In this document: one piece after another, positions 15,307-22,892 of the stretch | How positions within the stretch are numbered: the first letter of the stretch is position 1 | Layout of the letters: the number at the start of each line of letters is the position of its first letter | Assembly (NCBI RefSeq): GCF_022430525.1 | Contig: NZ_CP092523.1 | Span: 1 to 40,685, forward strand | DNA: 40,685 nt | Reading direction: 5' to 3' | Source of the DNA: Cetobacterium somerae | Lineage (GTDB): Bacteria; Fusobacteriota; Fusobacteriia; Fusobacteriales; Fusobacteriaceae | Notes under the pieces: model-generated | What the model was told of the DNA's origin: nothing | The model's database searches: none | Seen by the model: the letters and a program-made list of their open reading frames with translations, nothing else | Made by a program: the position numbers and the translations under genes

Positions 15307-16980
15307 ATGGAAATGTTTTGTTATCAATGCCAAGAGACAGCTAAAAATGCTGGATGTACAGTAAGAGGTGTCTGTGGAAAAGTACCGGTGGAAGCTAAAA
15401 TAGAGGATTTACTTATTTATCTTTCAAAAGGAATTTCTGTTTGTAGTAGTAAACTTCGACATTTAGGATTAAAAGATACAGCAGTTGATTATTATATTAT
15501 AAATTCACTTTTTACAACAATAACTAATGCAAATTTTGATACAAAGAAATTATATTTAATGGTAGAAAATGGAGTAAATTTAAGAGATGATCTTCGTATA
15601 AAATGTATAGAGAAAAACTTAGAAATAGAGGGGTTTTATGAACATCTATTTGAACCAAAAGAAGTTCTTCTTGACTTTGAAAAGGCTTTAGAATTTGCAG
15701 GAGAAAATGGAGTTTTAAGAACTAGGGATGTTGATAGACGTTCACTAGTTGAAACAGTAACTTATGGATTAAAAGGAATGGCTGCTTATTTAGAGCATGC
15801 TGCAAATTTAGGGTATGAAAATGAGGAAAATATAGTTTTTGTTGAAAAAGCACTATGTGATATTGAAAATCCAAATAAAAATATAGAAGAGCTTGTTCAA
15901 TTAGTTTTAGATACAGGAATGTATGGAGTTAAAGCTATGGAAATTTTAGATAGAGCTAATACTGAAACTTACGGGCATCCTGTAGCAGGAAAAGCAAATA
16001 TAGGTGTTGGTACAAATCCTGGAATTTTAATATCAGGGCATGATTTAAAAGATATGGAAAGACTTTTAGAACAAACATCAGGAACTGGAGTTGATGTATA
16101 TACTCACTCTGAAATGCTTCCAGCAAATTATTATCCAGCTTTTAAAAAGTATGAACATTTCCGTGGAAACTATGGTGGGTCATGGTGGAGTCAAGATAAA
16201 GAGTTCCCAACTTTTAATGGGCCAATTTTATTTACGAGTAACTGTATTGTTCCATATCCTTTTAGAGAGGGAGCTAAAAAAGTTAACTACATTGATAAAG
16301 TATTTACGACAAATGCTGCTGGAATGGAAGGGTGTAAACATATAGAATTAGATGAATTTGGAAATAAAGATTTCTCTGAGATTATAACTCTTGCAAAACA
16401 ATGTGAACCTCCAATAGAAATTGAAAAAGGAGAAGTTAATGGTGGATTTGCTCATAATCAGGTTTTACAACTTAAAGATAAAATAGTAGATGCTGTAAAA
16501 TCTGGAGCTATCAAAAGATTTATAGTTATGGGTGGATGTGATGGTAGAATGGCAGATAGAAAGTATTATACAGAGTTTGCTGAAAAGTTACCAAAAGATA
16601 CAATTATTTTAACTGCAGGTTGTGCTAAATTCCGTTACTTAAAACTTCCTTTAGGAGATATTGGTGGAATACCAAGAGTTTTAGATGCAGGTCAATGCAA
16701 TGATTCATATTCATTAGTAGTTATAGCTTTAGCTTTAAAAGAAGCTTTTGGGCTTGAAGATATAAACGATTTACCAATAGTATACAATATAGCATGGTAT
16801 GAACAAAAAGCAGCGATAGTTCTTTTAGCTTTACTTTATTTAGGAATAAAAAATATTCATATTGGACCTACTCTTCCAGCATTCTTATCACCAAATATAG
16901 CTGAAGTTTTAGTAGATAGCTTTGGTTTATCAGGAATTGGAACTGTTGATGAAGATTTAAAAAAATTTAACTTAGTATAA
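15307..16980 (+). CDS. hcp: Hydroxylamine reductase / hybrid cluster protein
   Basis: A 557-residue cytoplasmic iron-sulfur enzyme that reduces nitric oxide or hydroxylamine and protects anaerobes from nitrosative stress. The N-terminal cysteines Cys5, Cys8, Cys17 and Cys23 bind the cubane cluster. The hybrid cluster ligands appear in [30 protein letters not shown] and [23 protein letters not shown]. Length and motif order are normal. AAAAGGAGG precedes the ATG. A ferredoxin with the same leader lies 5 kb away and probably supplies electrons. A terminator follows at 17033. Confidence 0.97.
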   Translation: MEMFCYQCQETAKNAGCTVRGVCGKVPVEAKIEDLLIYLSKGISVCSSKLRHLGLKDTAVDYYIINSLFTTITNANFDTKKLYLMVENGVNLRDDLRIKCIEKNLEIEGFYEHLFEPKEVLLDFEKALEFAGENGVLRTRDVDRRSLVETVTYGLKGMAAYLEHAANLGYENEENIVFVEKALCDIENPNKNIEELVQLVLDTGMYGVKAMEILDRANTETYGHPVAGKANIGVGTNPGILISGHDLKDMERLLEQTSGTGVDVYTHSEMLPANYYPAFKKYEHFRGNYGGSWWSQDKEFPTFNGPILFTSNCIVPYPFREGAKKVNYIDKVFTTNAAGMEGCKHIELDEFGNKDFSEIITLAKQCEPPIEIEKGEVNGGFAHNQVLQLKDKIVDAVKSGAIKRFIVMGGCDGRMADRKYYTEFAEKLPKDTIILTAGCAKFRYLKLPLGDIGGIPRVLDAGQCNDSYSLVVIALALKEAFGLEDINDLPIVYNIAWYEQKAAIVLLALLYLGIKNIHIGPTLPAFLSPNIAEVLVDSFGLSGIGTVDEDLKKFNLV

Positions 16981-17032
16981 AGAAATATATTTAAGATACA
17001 AAAAAGGATTAAGGTAATATTTATTTGTTTTG

Positions 17033-17058
17033 GAGATAGCTTTTTAAAAAGCTATCTC
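17033..17058 (+). terminator. Terminator of hcp
   Basis: GAGATAGCTTTTT is followed by its perfect complement and a short T-run, about 55 bp after the hcp stop codon. Confidence 0.8.
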
Positions 17059-17121
17059 TTTTAATATATTTTTTATTAAAATATAAAAAAATTTAATTAC
17101 GGGAGTAGTTCACGTCATAGA

Positions 17122-17640
17122 TTAAATATCTTTGTATGAAATTAAAGAAACATCCCAAGTTAAAGTAGCAGCTAAACCAATTAAATGAATTGGCTCTGAT
17201 ACAGATGTACATGCATCCGTTAAAATAGATGTTTTATAATTTTTAGTTTTTTTATTTGAAATAGATGTATGAGTAACACAATTTTGTGTCATCATTCCAC
17301 AAACTAAAAGTTCATCCACATCTAACTTTTCTAGAACTTCATTTAAATTAGTTTTTACAAATCCGTCAGCATATGTTTTTACAACTATAGGAGCATTAGA
17401 TACAGCCTCTAATATTTCAGGCACTATTTGAACTCCATCTGAATCTTTAATAAAAAATGGTGCTAAACCTAAATTAGGATCAGCAATATGTTGAATATGA
17501 ATTATCGGATAATTTTTATCTTTACATATTTTGATAGCTTCTAGAATATTGCTTAAAGTAGCTTCTGTATTCCAAAGGGGAAATTTACCTTGTGGAAAAT
17601 AATCATTTTGTAAATCAATAATTAATAAAGCTTTTTTCAT
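17122..17640 (-). CDS. Isochorismatase-family cysteine hydrolase
   Basis: A 172-residue enzyme with the catalytic triad of the family: Asp9 in LLIIDLQNDYF, Lys88 in VVKTYADGF, and Cys121 in CGMMTQNCVTHT, followed by DACTSV. Members cleave amides or vinyl ethers in small molecules such as nicotinamide or isochorismate. The exact substrate cannot be read from the sequence. The gene is divergent from an HxlR regulator, and the pair shares an operator-like region, so the hydrolase probably answers to that regulator. Confidence 0.9.
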   Translation of the reverse strand: MKKALLIIDLQNDYFPQGKFPLWNTEATLSNILEAIKICKDKNYPIIHIQHIADPNLGLAPFFIKDSDGVQIVPEILEAVSNAPIVVKTYADGFVKTNLNEVLEKLDVDELLVCGMMTQNCVTHTSISNKKTKNYKTSILTDACTSVSEPIHLIGLAATLTWDVSLISYKDI

Positions 17641-17701
17641 AAAAATAACCTCCTATAACTAAAGTAATACTTCATTATAATTTACTTTTTAAAGAATGAA
17701 T

Positions 17702-17728
17702 AGTACTTACTTTTTTGTGGGTACTTTT
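17702..17728. promoter_or_regulatory. Probable HxlR operator
   Basis: AGTACTTAC and GTGGGTACTTT form an imperfect inverted repeat in the intergenic region between the hydrolase and the HxlR gene. GTACTT-type dyads are common binding sites for this family. Confidence 0.5.
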
Positions 17729-17779
17729 AATTTTTTTTGTATGTGATAGAATAATAAATAAACTAAAAGGAGAATATCC

Positions 17780-18121
17780 ATGAAAATAAGAAAAGAATAT
17801 ACGTGCCCTTTAGAATTTATTCATGATATTCTAAGAGGCAAATGGAAAACCGTTATTATATGGCAGATTTATTATCGAAAAAATCCTTCACTTTCACAAT
17901 TACAAAAAGACATTAAAGGGATTAGTCAAAAAATACTTTTAGAACAATTGAATGAACTGTTGGAATATAAGCTTATATCTAAAGAAAAATCCATAGGTTA
18001 TCCACTAAACGTTCAATATTATATAACTGACGATAAAGGAATGAGAGTTATTGAAGCTTTAAAAATATACCAAAAATTAGGTGAAATATATTTAGATGAA
18101 TTAAAGAGTATTTCTAGATGA
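17780..18121 (+). CDS. HxlR-family transcriptional regulator
   Basis: A 113-residue winged-helix protein. The opening YTCPLEFIHDILRGKWKTVI is the family hallmark, with Cys9 placed where HxlR proteins sense electrophiles or oxidants. The recognition region LQKDIKGISQKILLEQLNEL and the wing VQYYITDDKGMRVI follow. AAAGGAG lies before the ATG. It is divergent from the isochorismatase-like hydrolase and most likely regulates it and itself. Confidence 0.9.
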   Translation: MKIRKEYTCPLEFIHDILRGKWKTVIIWQIYYRKNPSLSQLQKDIKGISQKILLEQLNELLEYKLISKEKSIGYPLNVQYYITDDKGMRVIEALKIYQKLGEIYLDELKSISR

Positions 18122-18146
18122 GCCTAAGACTTATTATCTATTTCTT

Positions 18147-18176
18147 TATCCCTTAAATTTGTTGATTTAGGGGATA
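18147..18176. terminator. Weak hairpin after the HxlR gene
   Basis: TATCCCTTAAAT and ATTTAGGGGATA can pair around a 6-base loop, 26 bp after the stop. There is no clear T-run after it, so it may act only weakly as a terminator. Confidence 0.4.
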
Positions 18177-18281
18177 TATCCTATATCTATAAGCTAAATT
18201 ATACTTCGAAGTACACCTCCTTTTATATTATTTATCCTAATATTATAAAGATTTTTACACTAACTTATATATAATCAAAAC

Positions 18282-18335
18282 TAGACAAATAAATTATTGT
18301 GTGCTATACTCTTCTAATTTTTGCAAACGTTTGCA
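18282..18335 (+). promoter_or_regulatory. Promoter with LacI-type operator before the DUF1349 gene
   Basis: TAGACA (18282-18287) and TATACT (18305-18310) are 17 bp apart. The perfect palindrome TGCAAACGTTTGCA (18322-18335) lies at the expected transcription start, so a bound repressor would block initiation. The same layout is found before the esterase gene at 38276. The regulator, a LacI-family protein by the form of the site, is not encoded in the window. Confidence 0.8.
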
Positions 18336-18361
18336 TAAAATTGGTTAAAAGGAGAAAATTT

Positions 18362-18961
18362 ATGAAAAATAGTATTAAATTAACTGATTTAAGATTAGAA
18401 TGGATTAATAAACCTAAACATTCAAAAATTGAAAGTGGTAAAGTCTCTATAACAACAGATCCACAAACAGATTTTTGGCAACGAACTTATTATGGATTTC
18501 AAAATAATAATGCTCCAGCCTTACTATCAAAAATTGCAGATAAATATTTTTCATTTATAGTGAAAACAGAATTTGATTCAAAGCATCGGTATGATCAGAG
18601 TGGAGTTATCATTTATCAAGATTCTGATAATTGGTTTAAAGCCTCAATTGAATATGAAAATGAAGATTTTCAAAGACTTGGAAGCGTTGTTACAAATAAT
18701 GGTTATTCTGATTGGGCAACAACAGATATTTCTGTCATACATAAATTCATGTATTATCGACTTAGCCGTCGTGAAAATGATTTTTGTATAGAATCATCTT
18801 ATGATGGTATTAATTATAAACAAATGAGAATTTTTCATCTATTTTCTGCTAACGAAATAATTAATATAGGTATTTATGCTTGTAGTCCTGAAAATTCAAG
18901 TTTTTGCGCAGAATTTTCAGGACTTGAATTTGTGGATTGTAAATGGGAGGAACATAAATAA
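18362..18961 (+). CDS. DUF1349-domain protein
   Basis: A 199-residue protein starting at the ATG after AAAAGGAG. It looks like DUF1349, a concanavalin-like beta-sandwich: DFWQRTYYGF near the start, FSFIVKTEFDSKHRYDQSGV, IYQDSDNWFKASIEYEN, and IGIYACSPENSSFCAEFSGLEF at the end. The fold is related to carbohydrate-binding domains; the biochemical role is unknown. Its promoter holds a LacI-type palindrome shared with the secreted esterase, which supports a role in sugar use. Its stop codon overlaps the start of a broken acetyltransferase gene (TAATG). Confidence 0.85.
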   Translation: MKNSIKLTDLRLEWINKPKHSKIESGKVSITTDPQTDFWQRTYYGFQNNNAPALLSKIADKYFSFIVKTEFDSKHRYDQSGVIIYQDSDNWFKASIEYENEDFQRLGSVVTNNGYSDWATTDISVIHKFMYYRLSRRENDFCIESSYDGINYKQMRIFHLFSANEIINIGIYACSPENSSFCAEFSGLEFVDCKWEEHK

Positions 18962-19056
18962 TGACTGAAAAAGAAAAATGTATTGCTGGAAAGTTATATA
19001 ATGCAAATTTGGTGCCAAAGGACAAAAAAACCGACGCGAGGCCAATATTAAAATAG
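18961..19056 (+). pseudogene. Truncated maltose/sugar O-acetyltransferase
   Basis: The 31-codon frame starts MTEKEKCIAGKLYNAN, the typical beginning of maltose O-acetyltransferase (Maa/NodL group), but stops after 31 codons where the family continues for about 150 more. The start overlaps the DUF1349 stop codon, so the intact ancestor was translationally coupled to it. The left-handed helix domain is gone. Confidence 0.7.
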
Positions 19057-19099
19057 TGGCCTCTTTAAAAGAGAAACCGTATATTGAAGGAACTAAAAA

Positions 19100-19355
19100 A
19101 ACCTAAGACTAATTCAAGGAAAAAAAGTTTTAGATACTTTACCAAATGAATATAAGGAGTTTGGAATTGAATCTTGTAAGAGATATGAAAATTTAAATAA
19201 TGTTAAGGTTGATATTACAGTTAATGATGGAGATATTTTAGATTGGTTTGGTGGTTGTATGGTAGTTGAAACTCCTGGGCATACTTCTCTTTATTTAAAA
19301 AATGAAAAAATTTAAAAATCGAAAAATATATTTGTTACCACGGTGGAATTCTAGG
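19100..19355 (+). pseudogene. Degraded metallo-beta-lactamase-fold hydrolase
   Basis: An open stretch ending at 19315 encodes GDILDWFGGCMVVETPGHTS, a core segment of MBL-fold hydrolases, and CYHGGILGAN appears in a shifted frame just after it (about 19332-19355). There is no start codon, the HxHxDH metal site is missing, and stops and frame changes interrupt the rest. It is the wreck of a longer gene, next to another broken gene. Confidence 0.65.
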
Positions 19356-19542
19356 AGCCAATTAGGTTTTCTTCCGATAATAATGATAGAAAATTAAAAG
19401 TTATCACCTAACTGAATAAAATAAAGTATAATTAATTGAGATATGTTATTTTAATTTTAAAAAGTAAAAATAGCTTATAACCATAAATGTATTATAAATT
19501 TTTTATTGATTAAAATTATAAAAGTAATATTGGAGGAAAAAA

Positions 19543-20175
19543 ATGGAAAAACATTGGTCTAAAATAGAGATGATTCATGAAACAGTAACAAATGAAAATA
19601 TTATTATAAAAGGAACAAAAAGTTATTATAGTAATGCTTGGACTGAAAATTTTCAAAATTCAGTTGTGAGATATTTATATGGAGATGAATATAGTAAAAA
19701 AAGTTGGAAAAATAAGTGGGATTTAGATAAATTATATATTGGAAATTTTGTGTGTATTGGTGCAGAAAGTATCATATTGATGGGTGGAAACAATACTCAT
19801 AGGGTAGATTGGTTCTCTTGTTACCCTTTTATGGAAAAGATTGATGAAGCTTATGAAAAAAGAGGAGATACAATAATCGAAGATGGAGCTTGGATAGGAA
19901 TAAGAGCTATAATTATGCCAGGAGTTAAAATAGGCGAAGGAGCGATAATTGCAGCTGGAGCTGTTGTCACAAAAGATGTACCACCATATTCAGTTGTAGG
20001 TGGAAATCCTGCCCAAGTTATAAAATATAGATTTCCTCAGGAAGCTATAGAGAAATTATTGAATATGAAAATTTATGATTTACCTGAGGAAAAAATTGAA
20101 AACCTAATAGAATCGTTATGCTCTAATAATTTAAATTTTTTAAAAAGTATGTACCATAAGATTAAGGGTGAGTAA
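19543..20175 (+). CDS. CatB/Vat-type xenobiotic acetyltransferase
   Basis: A 210-residue left-handed beta-helix acetyltransferase. The CatB-type signature is [27 protein letters not shown], with His86 as the likely catalytic base. The hexapeptide repeats and the end of the domain ([20 protein letters not shown], then [20 protein letters not shown]) are complete. Such enzymes use acetyl-CoA to inactivate chloramphenicol or streptogramin A. The HRxDW-type motif is nearer to chloramphenicol enzymes than to Vat. GGAGG precedes the ATG. Whether it gives resistance, and to what, must be tested. Confidence 0.88.
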   Translation: MEKHWSKIEMIHETVTNENIIIKGTKSYYSNAWTENFQNSVVRYLYGDEYSKKSWKNKWDLDKLYIGNFVCIGAESIILMGGNNTHRVDWFSCYPFMEKIDEAYEKRGDTIIEDGAWIGIRAIIMPGVKIGEGAIIAAGAVVTKDVPPYSVVGGNPAQVIKYRFPQEAIEKLLNMKIYDLPEEKIENLIESLCSNNLNFLKSMYHKIKGE

Positions 20176-20296
20176 TAGAAAATAGTTCTAAAGGTCTTTG
20201 ATTTTATGAAAAAAGATGTAAATTTAAATATCTCTTGATTCTATTGACTTAAACGAAGAAAAAGTGACTTTTTTTGGAGAAAATTATTTTGATATT

Positions 20297-20318
20297 AAAA
20301 GTCCACCCGGTGGACTTT
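20297..20318. repeat. Short palindromic hairpin, family copy
   Basis: AGTCCACCCGGTGGACT flanked by A and T runs. The same hairpin or a base-paired variant occurs at 8777, 21064, 21260, 21426, 21455 and 39552. Here it is preceded by GAGAAAATTATTTTGATAT, as at 21241, so part of the flank is repeated as well. Confidence 0.75.
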
Positions 20319-20361
20319 ATGATTTGAGAAATAAATGATGCTAAATTATTTTAAATATATA

Positions 20362-20835
20362 TTAAAAATCTAAATACATTTTTTTACTTATCTCATTAAA
20401 TCCTTTTTTTTCATAAAAGGAAATTGTGTTTGTATTAAATGAATATACTGTTAATTCAATTCGATTGATATTTTTATCTTTAGCCCATTCCTTAACCTTT
20501 TCCAATAAAAGATTTCCTACTTTTTTATTTTGGTATTCACTTTTTACGGCTATGTTATCTAGTTGTATCCATTTACGTTCTTTTATAACAGGATGATCTA
20601 TAGATGTTGCTATAAAGCATTCAGTAAATCCAATAATTTCAGAGTTGTATTCTGCTACAAATAATTCTCGGTTAGGATTTTCAATAATATTTTTTATATC
20701 AGATTCGTCTCTAGAAGAAATCAATGGTTTTTTAAAAAGTTCAGGATGATTTTGAAGATGTAAACTATCTAATTCGTCGTAAACTGAGCAAAGAGATGTG
20801 TAGTCTTCAATACAAGCTTTTCTAATATTAATCAT
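20362..20835 (-). CDS. GNAT-family N-acetyltransferase
   Basis: A 157-residue acetyltransferase, starting at the ATG that follows GGGGGT (20835). The core motif WIQLDNIAVKSEYQNKKVGN carries the acetyl-CoA loop (Q-N-K-K-V-G), followed by the usual helix and by YSFNTNTISFYEKKGFNEIS near the end. The substrate cannot be told from sequence. It faces the CatB-like gene, with a palindromic hairpin between the two. Confidence 0.85.
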   Translation of the reverse strand: MINIRKACIEDYTSLCSVYDELDSLHLQNHPELFKKPLISSRDESDIKNIIENPNRELFVAEYNSEIIGFTECFIATSIDHPVIKERKWIQLDNIAVKSEYQNKKVGNLLLEKVKEWAKDKNINRIELTVYSFNTNTISFYEKKGFNEISKKMYLDF

Positions 20836-20936
20836 TTTACTTACCCCCACAAAAAGTTTTTAATTATAAATTTGTGATATTATACATTAATTTTAAATAA
20901 TTAGCTATAAAAATACAAATGACCATTTTTTTTGAT

Positions 20937-21012
20937 AAATGCTCACTTAAATGCTCACATGTTATTAATTTTTTTTAAAAAACTCAATAAAATCAAGGAG
21001 ATAAATGCTCAC
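20937..21012 (+). repeat. AAATGCTCAC repeats around a third origin-motif copy
   Basis: AAATGCTCAC starts at 20937, 20949 and 21003. Between the second and third copies lies CTCAATAAAATCAAGGAG (20983-21000), close to the motif found at the two iteron origins. No initiator gene is adjacent, so this may be an origin remnant or a site used by an initiator encoded elsewhere on the plasmid. Confidence 0.5.
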
Positions 21013-21063
21013 CTAAATATTAAAATAAATTAAATTTTCATATGGATATTTAGATTAGAAGAG

Positions 21064-21086
21064 AAAGTCCACCCGGTGGACTTTTT
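21064..21086. repeat. Short palindromic hairpin, family copy
   Basis: AGTCCACCCGGTGGACT with a T-run on the right, identical in its core to the copy at 20297. It may act as a terminator. Confidence 0.7.
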
Positions 21087-21124
21087 GTATTTTTTAATTA
21101 AAAAATTTAAAATACAAAAAAGGG

Positions 21125-21157
21125 AAAGAGCCTCTGGGGGGGATAGAGGCTCTTTTT
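21125..21157 (+). terminator. Strong hairpin with G-run loop
   Basis: AAAGAGCCTCT and AGAGGCTCTTT form a perfect 11-bp stem followed by a T-run. The loop contains seven Gs and a further G6 run follows the T-run, both odd in this AT-rich DNA. No gene clearly ends here, which suggests an unrecognised small transcript. Confidence 0.6.
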
Positions 21158-21259
21158 GGGGGGATTAAATTATTTATTACTTTTTTAACACTTATTTACA
21201 ATATTTAGACAACGGGTTTTATAAAAAAGTTTTAATTTTTGAGAAAATTATTTTGATAT

Positions 21260-21284
21260 AAAAAGTTCGCTCAGCGAACTTTTT
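21260..21284. repeat. Short palindromic hairpin, variant stem
   Basis: AGTTCGCTCAGCGAACT keeps the outer AGT/ACT pairs of the family but changes both sides of the inner stem together, so pairing is kept. It lies at the end of the 115-bp block, like the copy at 39552. Confidence 0.7.
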
Positions 21285-21392
21285 GTAAATTACAAAAATA
21301 AGAATACTTTACTAATTTTAAAATAAAAAATTTATAGTAAGAAATAGCCACTTAACTCATCACTTTCTCCCTCTGGTCGTAGCTGGGATAGT
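21285..21392 (-). repeat. 115-bp repeated block, second copy (inverted)
   Basis: On the minus strand the block begins ACTATCCCAGCTACGACCAG and runs through GAGTTAAGTGGCTATTTCTT to a hairpin of the AGTCC family. It matches 39436-39560 (plus strand) with only a few differences. The other copy is part of the large structured RNA candidate, so this may be a detached domain of such an RNA. Confidence 0.75.
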
Positions 21393-21425
21393 AATAAGTA
21401 TCCGTATAGACATTCATATTATAAT

Positions 21426-21469
21426 AGAAAGTCCACCAGGTGGACTTTCTGATTTTCCGACGGTCGGAA
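21426..21469. repeat. Two adjacent palindromic hairpins
   Basis: AGTCCACCAGGTGGACT (within 21426-21450) is followed 4 bp later by TTCCGACGGTCGGAA (21455-21469). The second shares its core CCGACGGTCGG with the hairpin at 39552. Both lie just after the resolvase gene and can end its transcript. Confidence 0.7.
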
Positions 21470-21491
21470 TGATAAAAATTTTAAAGTTAAT

Positions 21492-22073
21492 TTATAAATT
21501 ATTCTCATTTTTAATTTTTTCCCACTCTCTAAGCAGTTTATAAAACGTTGTCTTTTTAAGATTTAGTATTTCCATAGCTCTAGTACCTGTGATTTCTCTA
21601 GTTTTCCAACTGTTATAAATCTCTTTCCAGTTCTCTGGAAAAGGTATTGGTTTACGTCCTTTGTACTTTCCTAACTCCTTTGCTATCAATATTCCCTCCC
21701 TTTGACGCTCTAAAAGATTAGTCCTTTCAAACTCGTTTATAGCAGCTATCATAGTTAACATTAGCTTTCCAGTAGGTGTAGATGTGTCGATGTTCTCTTT
21801 AAATGACACCAAATGCACCTTTTTTTTGGCTAAAAGGTCAGTTATATGTAAAAGGTCCTTAGTAGATCTAGCTAATCTAGAGAAATCATGGACATATACA
21901 GTATCCCCTTCTCTAACAAACTCTAGCATGTTTTTAAGTTCAGGTCTCCCCTCGATATCTTTACCTGATACTTTTTCAATATACAGTTTTTCCACCTTGG
22001 CCTCTTTCATCCTCACCAATTGGCGACTTTCATTTTGGTCCACAGTGGAGACTCTCACATATCCAACTTTCAT
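21492..22073 (-). CDS. Serine recombinase, resolvase/invertase family
   Basis: A 193-residue site-specific recombinase. The N-terminal catalytic domain starts KVGYVRVSTVDQN, with the nucleophile Ser9, and continues VHDFSRLARSTKDLL and FKENIDTSTPTGKLMLTMIAA. The C-terminal helix-turn-helix (about 150-190; TGTRAMEILNLKKTTFYKLL) binds DNA. Length matches small resolvases and invertases. On a plasmid it most likely resolves multimers or cointegrates. Three evenly spaced CGTTCG motifs upstream form a probable res site. Confidence 0.95.
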   Translation of the reverse strand: MKVGYVRVSTVDQNESRQLVRMKEAKVEKLYIEKVSGKDIEGRPELKNMLEFVREGDTVYVHDFSRLARSTKDLLHITDLLAKKKVHLVSFKENIDTSTPTGKLMLTMIAAINEFERTNLLERQREGILIAKELGKYKGRKPIPFPENWKEIYNSWKTREITGTRAMEILNLKKTTFYKLLREWEKIKNENNL

Positions 22074-22116
22074 ACTTCCTCCGATAATTAAAATTCTTGG
22101 CTATATTATACAATAT

Positions 22117-22207
22117 CGTTCGTTTAAAGTAAATAACAATCATATGTTCATAAAATACGTTCGAAAATTATTTTTAAGGCTTTGTAATTTTGATTTTAAG
22201 GCGTTCG
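22117..22207. promoter_or_regulatory. Probable res site of the resolvase
   Basis: CGTTCG occurs at 22117, 22158 and 22202, with CGTTCGTTTA at the first and last. The 41-44 bp spacing and the place directly upstream of the recombinase fit a res site with several subsites that also covers the gene's promoter. The motif is GC-containing in an AT-rich stretch. Confidence 0.6.
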
Positions 22208-22415
22208 TTTAGATTGTACCTTATTAAAACTATATGAAAAATTAAAAATAAATAAAAGTGAGAAATATGAGGTTATAGGAGATTTAGTTTAAAACGCCAA
22301 AATTCTTAAATAAATATATAGATATAACCATAAAAAACCACTAAAAACATGTATTTGTTATGGTTATACCCAGAACAAATATTTTTAACTAGTATTTATT
22401 TAGGGTTATAAAATA

Positions 22416-22452
22416 AAAAAGGGATATCACTAAACTTTGATAACCCTTTTTT
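22416..22452. terminator. Terminator downstream of the orphan MntA gene
   Basis: AAAAAGGG...TATCA pairs with TGATA...CCCTTTTT, with A and T runs on both sides. It ends the minus-strand transcript of the orphan mntA and the HepT relic. Confidence 0.7.
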
Positions 22453-22453
22453 A

Positions 22454-22495
22454 TTATTTACTGCCTATTCTATCTCTTTTAGCTTTATTAAACAT
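22454..22495 (-). pseudogene. Relic of a hepT start codon region
   Basis: A 13-codon frame starts with an ATG that overlaps the end of the orphan mntA by 8 bp, exactly the overlap seen between mntA and hepT at 24699-24706. The frame stops after 13 residues. It is best read as what is left of a deleted hepT toxin gene. Confidence 0.45.
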
Positions 22496-22811
22496 AGATA
22501 ACACTTCCTAATATCTTATTTTTTACTTTTTCTTTATATTTAGCAACTAATGGATTTTTATATTTATAATCAAATTGTCCAGAAGTTACCAAATCTATTT
22601 TTTTACCAAAAGTAGTTTCTAAATAAGATTTTAAATTATAAAAATTAGTTAACATTTCATCATTATCAATCAATTCTACAAATATATCTATATCACTTTT
22701 TTCTGTTTGTTCATTTTTAGAATAAGATCCAAATAATCCTATTTTTTTTATACCAAATTGCTTTTTATCAATATTAGATAATTTATTTAGTATTAAGTTT
22801 TTATCAATCAT
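22488..22811 (-). CDS. MntA-type minimal nucleotidyltransferase, orphan antitoxin
   Basis: A 107-residue nucleotidyltransferase with the motif G28-S29 in GLFGSYSKNEQTEKSDIDIFVEL and the metal-binding Asp40/Asp42. In type VII toxin-antitoxin systems MntA adds AMP to the HepT toxin. This copy has no intact HepT beside it, unlike its paralogue at 24699-25028, with which it shares the C-terminal IYV and the overlap pattern. It could protect against HepT from the other locus or an incoming one. GGAG precedes the ATG. Confidence 0.85.
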   Translation of the reverse strand: MIDKNLILNKLSNIDKKQFGIKKIGLFGSYSKNEQTEKSDIDIFVELIDNDEMLTNFYNLKSYLETTFGKKIDLVTSGQFDYKYKNPLVAKYKEKVKNKILGSVIYV

Positions 22812-22892
22812 TTTGACCCACTCCTTTTTTTGATTATATTAAACTATATCATAAATTTAAATACAATAGAAATTCTAATGACATTCTTATTA

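Larger units (their letters stand above)
20851..21480. other. Gene-free, repeat-rich stretch of about 630 bp
   Basis: No protein gene is seen between the GNAT and resolvase genes. The stretch holds three copies of AAATGCTCAC around a third copy of the origin motif, a strong G-rich hairpin, four short palindromic hairpins, and a 115-bp block that is also found inside the structured RNA candidate at 39.4-39.6 kb. It looks like an assembly of small repeated elements and may include the relic of a former origin. Confidence 0.6.

Noticed and set aside
16091-16345. Frame inside hcp
   Set aside because: It is an alternative frame of the well-conserved hcp gene, without its own start signals.
21784-22212. 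Plus-strand 142-codon frame over the resolvase and its upstream region
   Set aside because: It is antisense to the conserved serine recombinase, lacks a ribosome-binding site, and runs into the probable res site.
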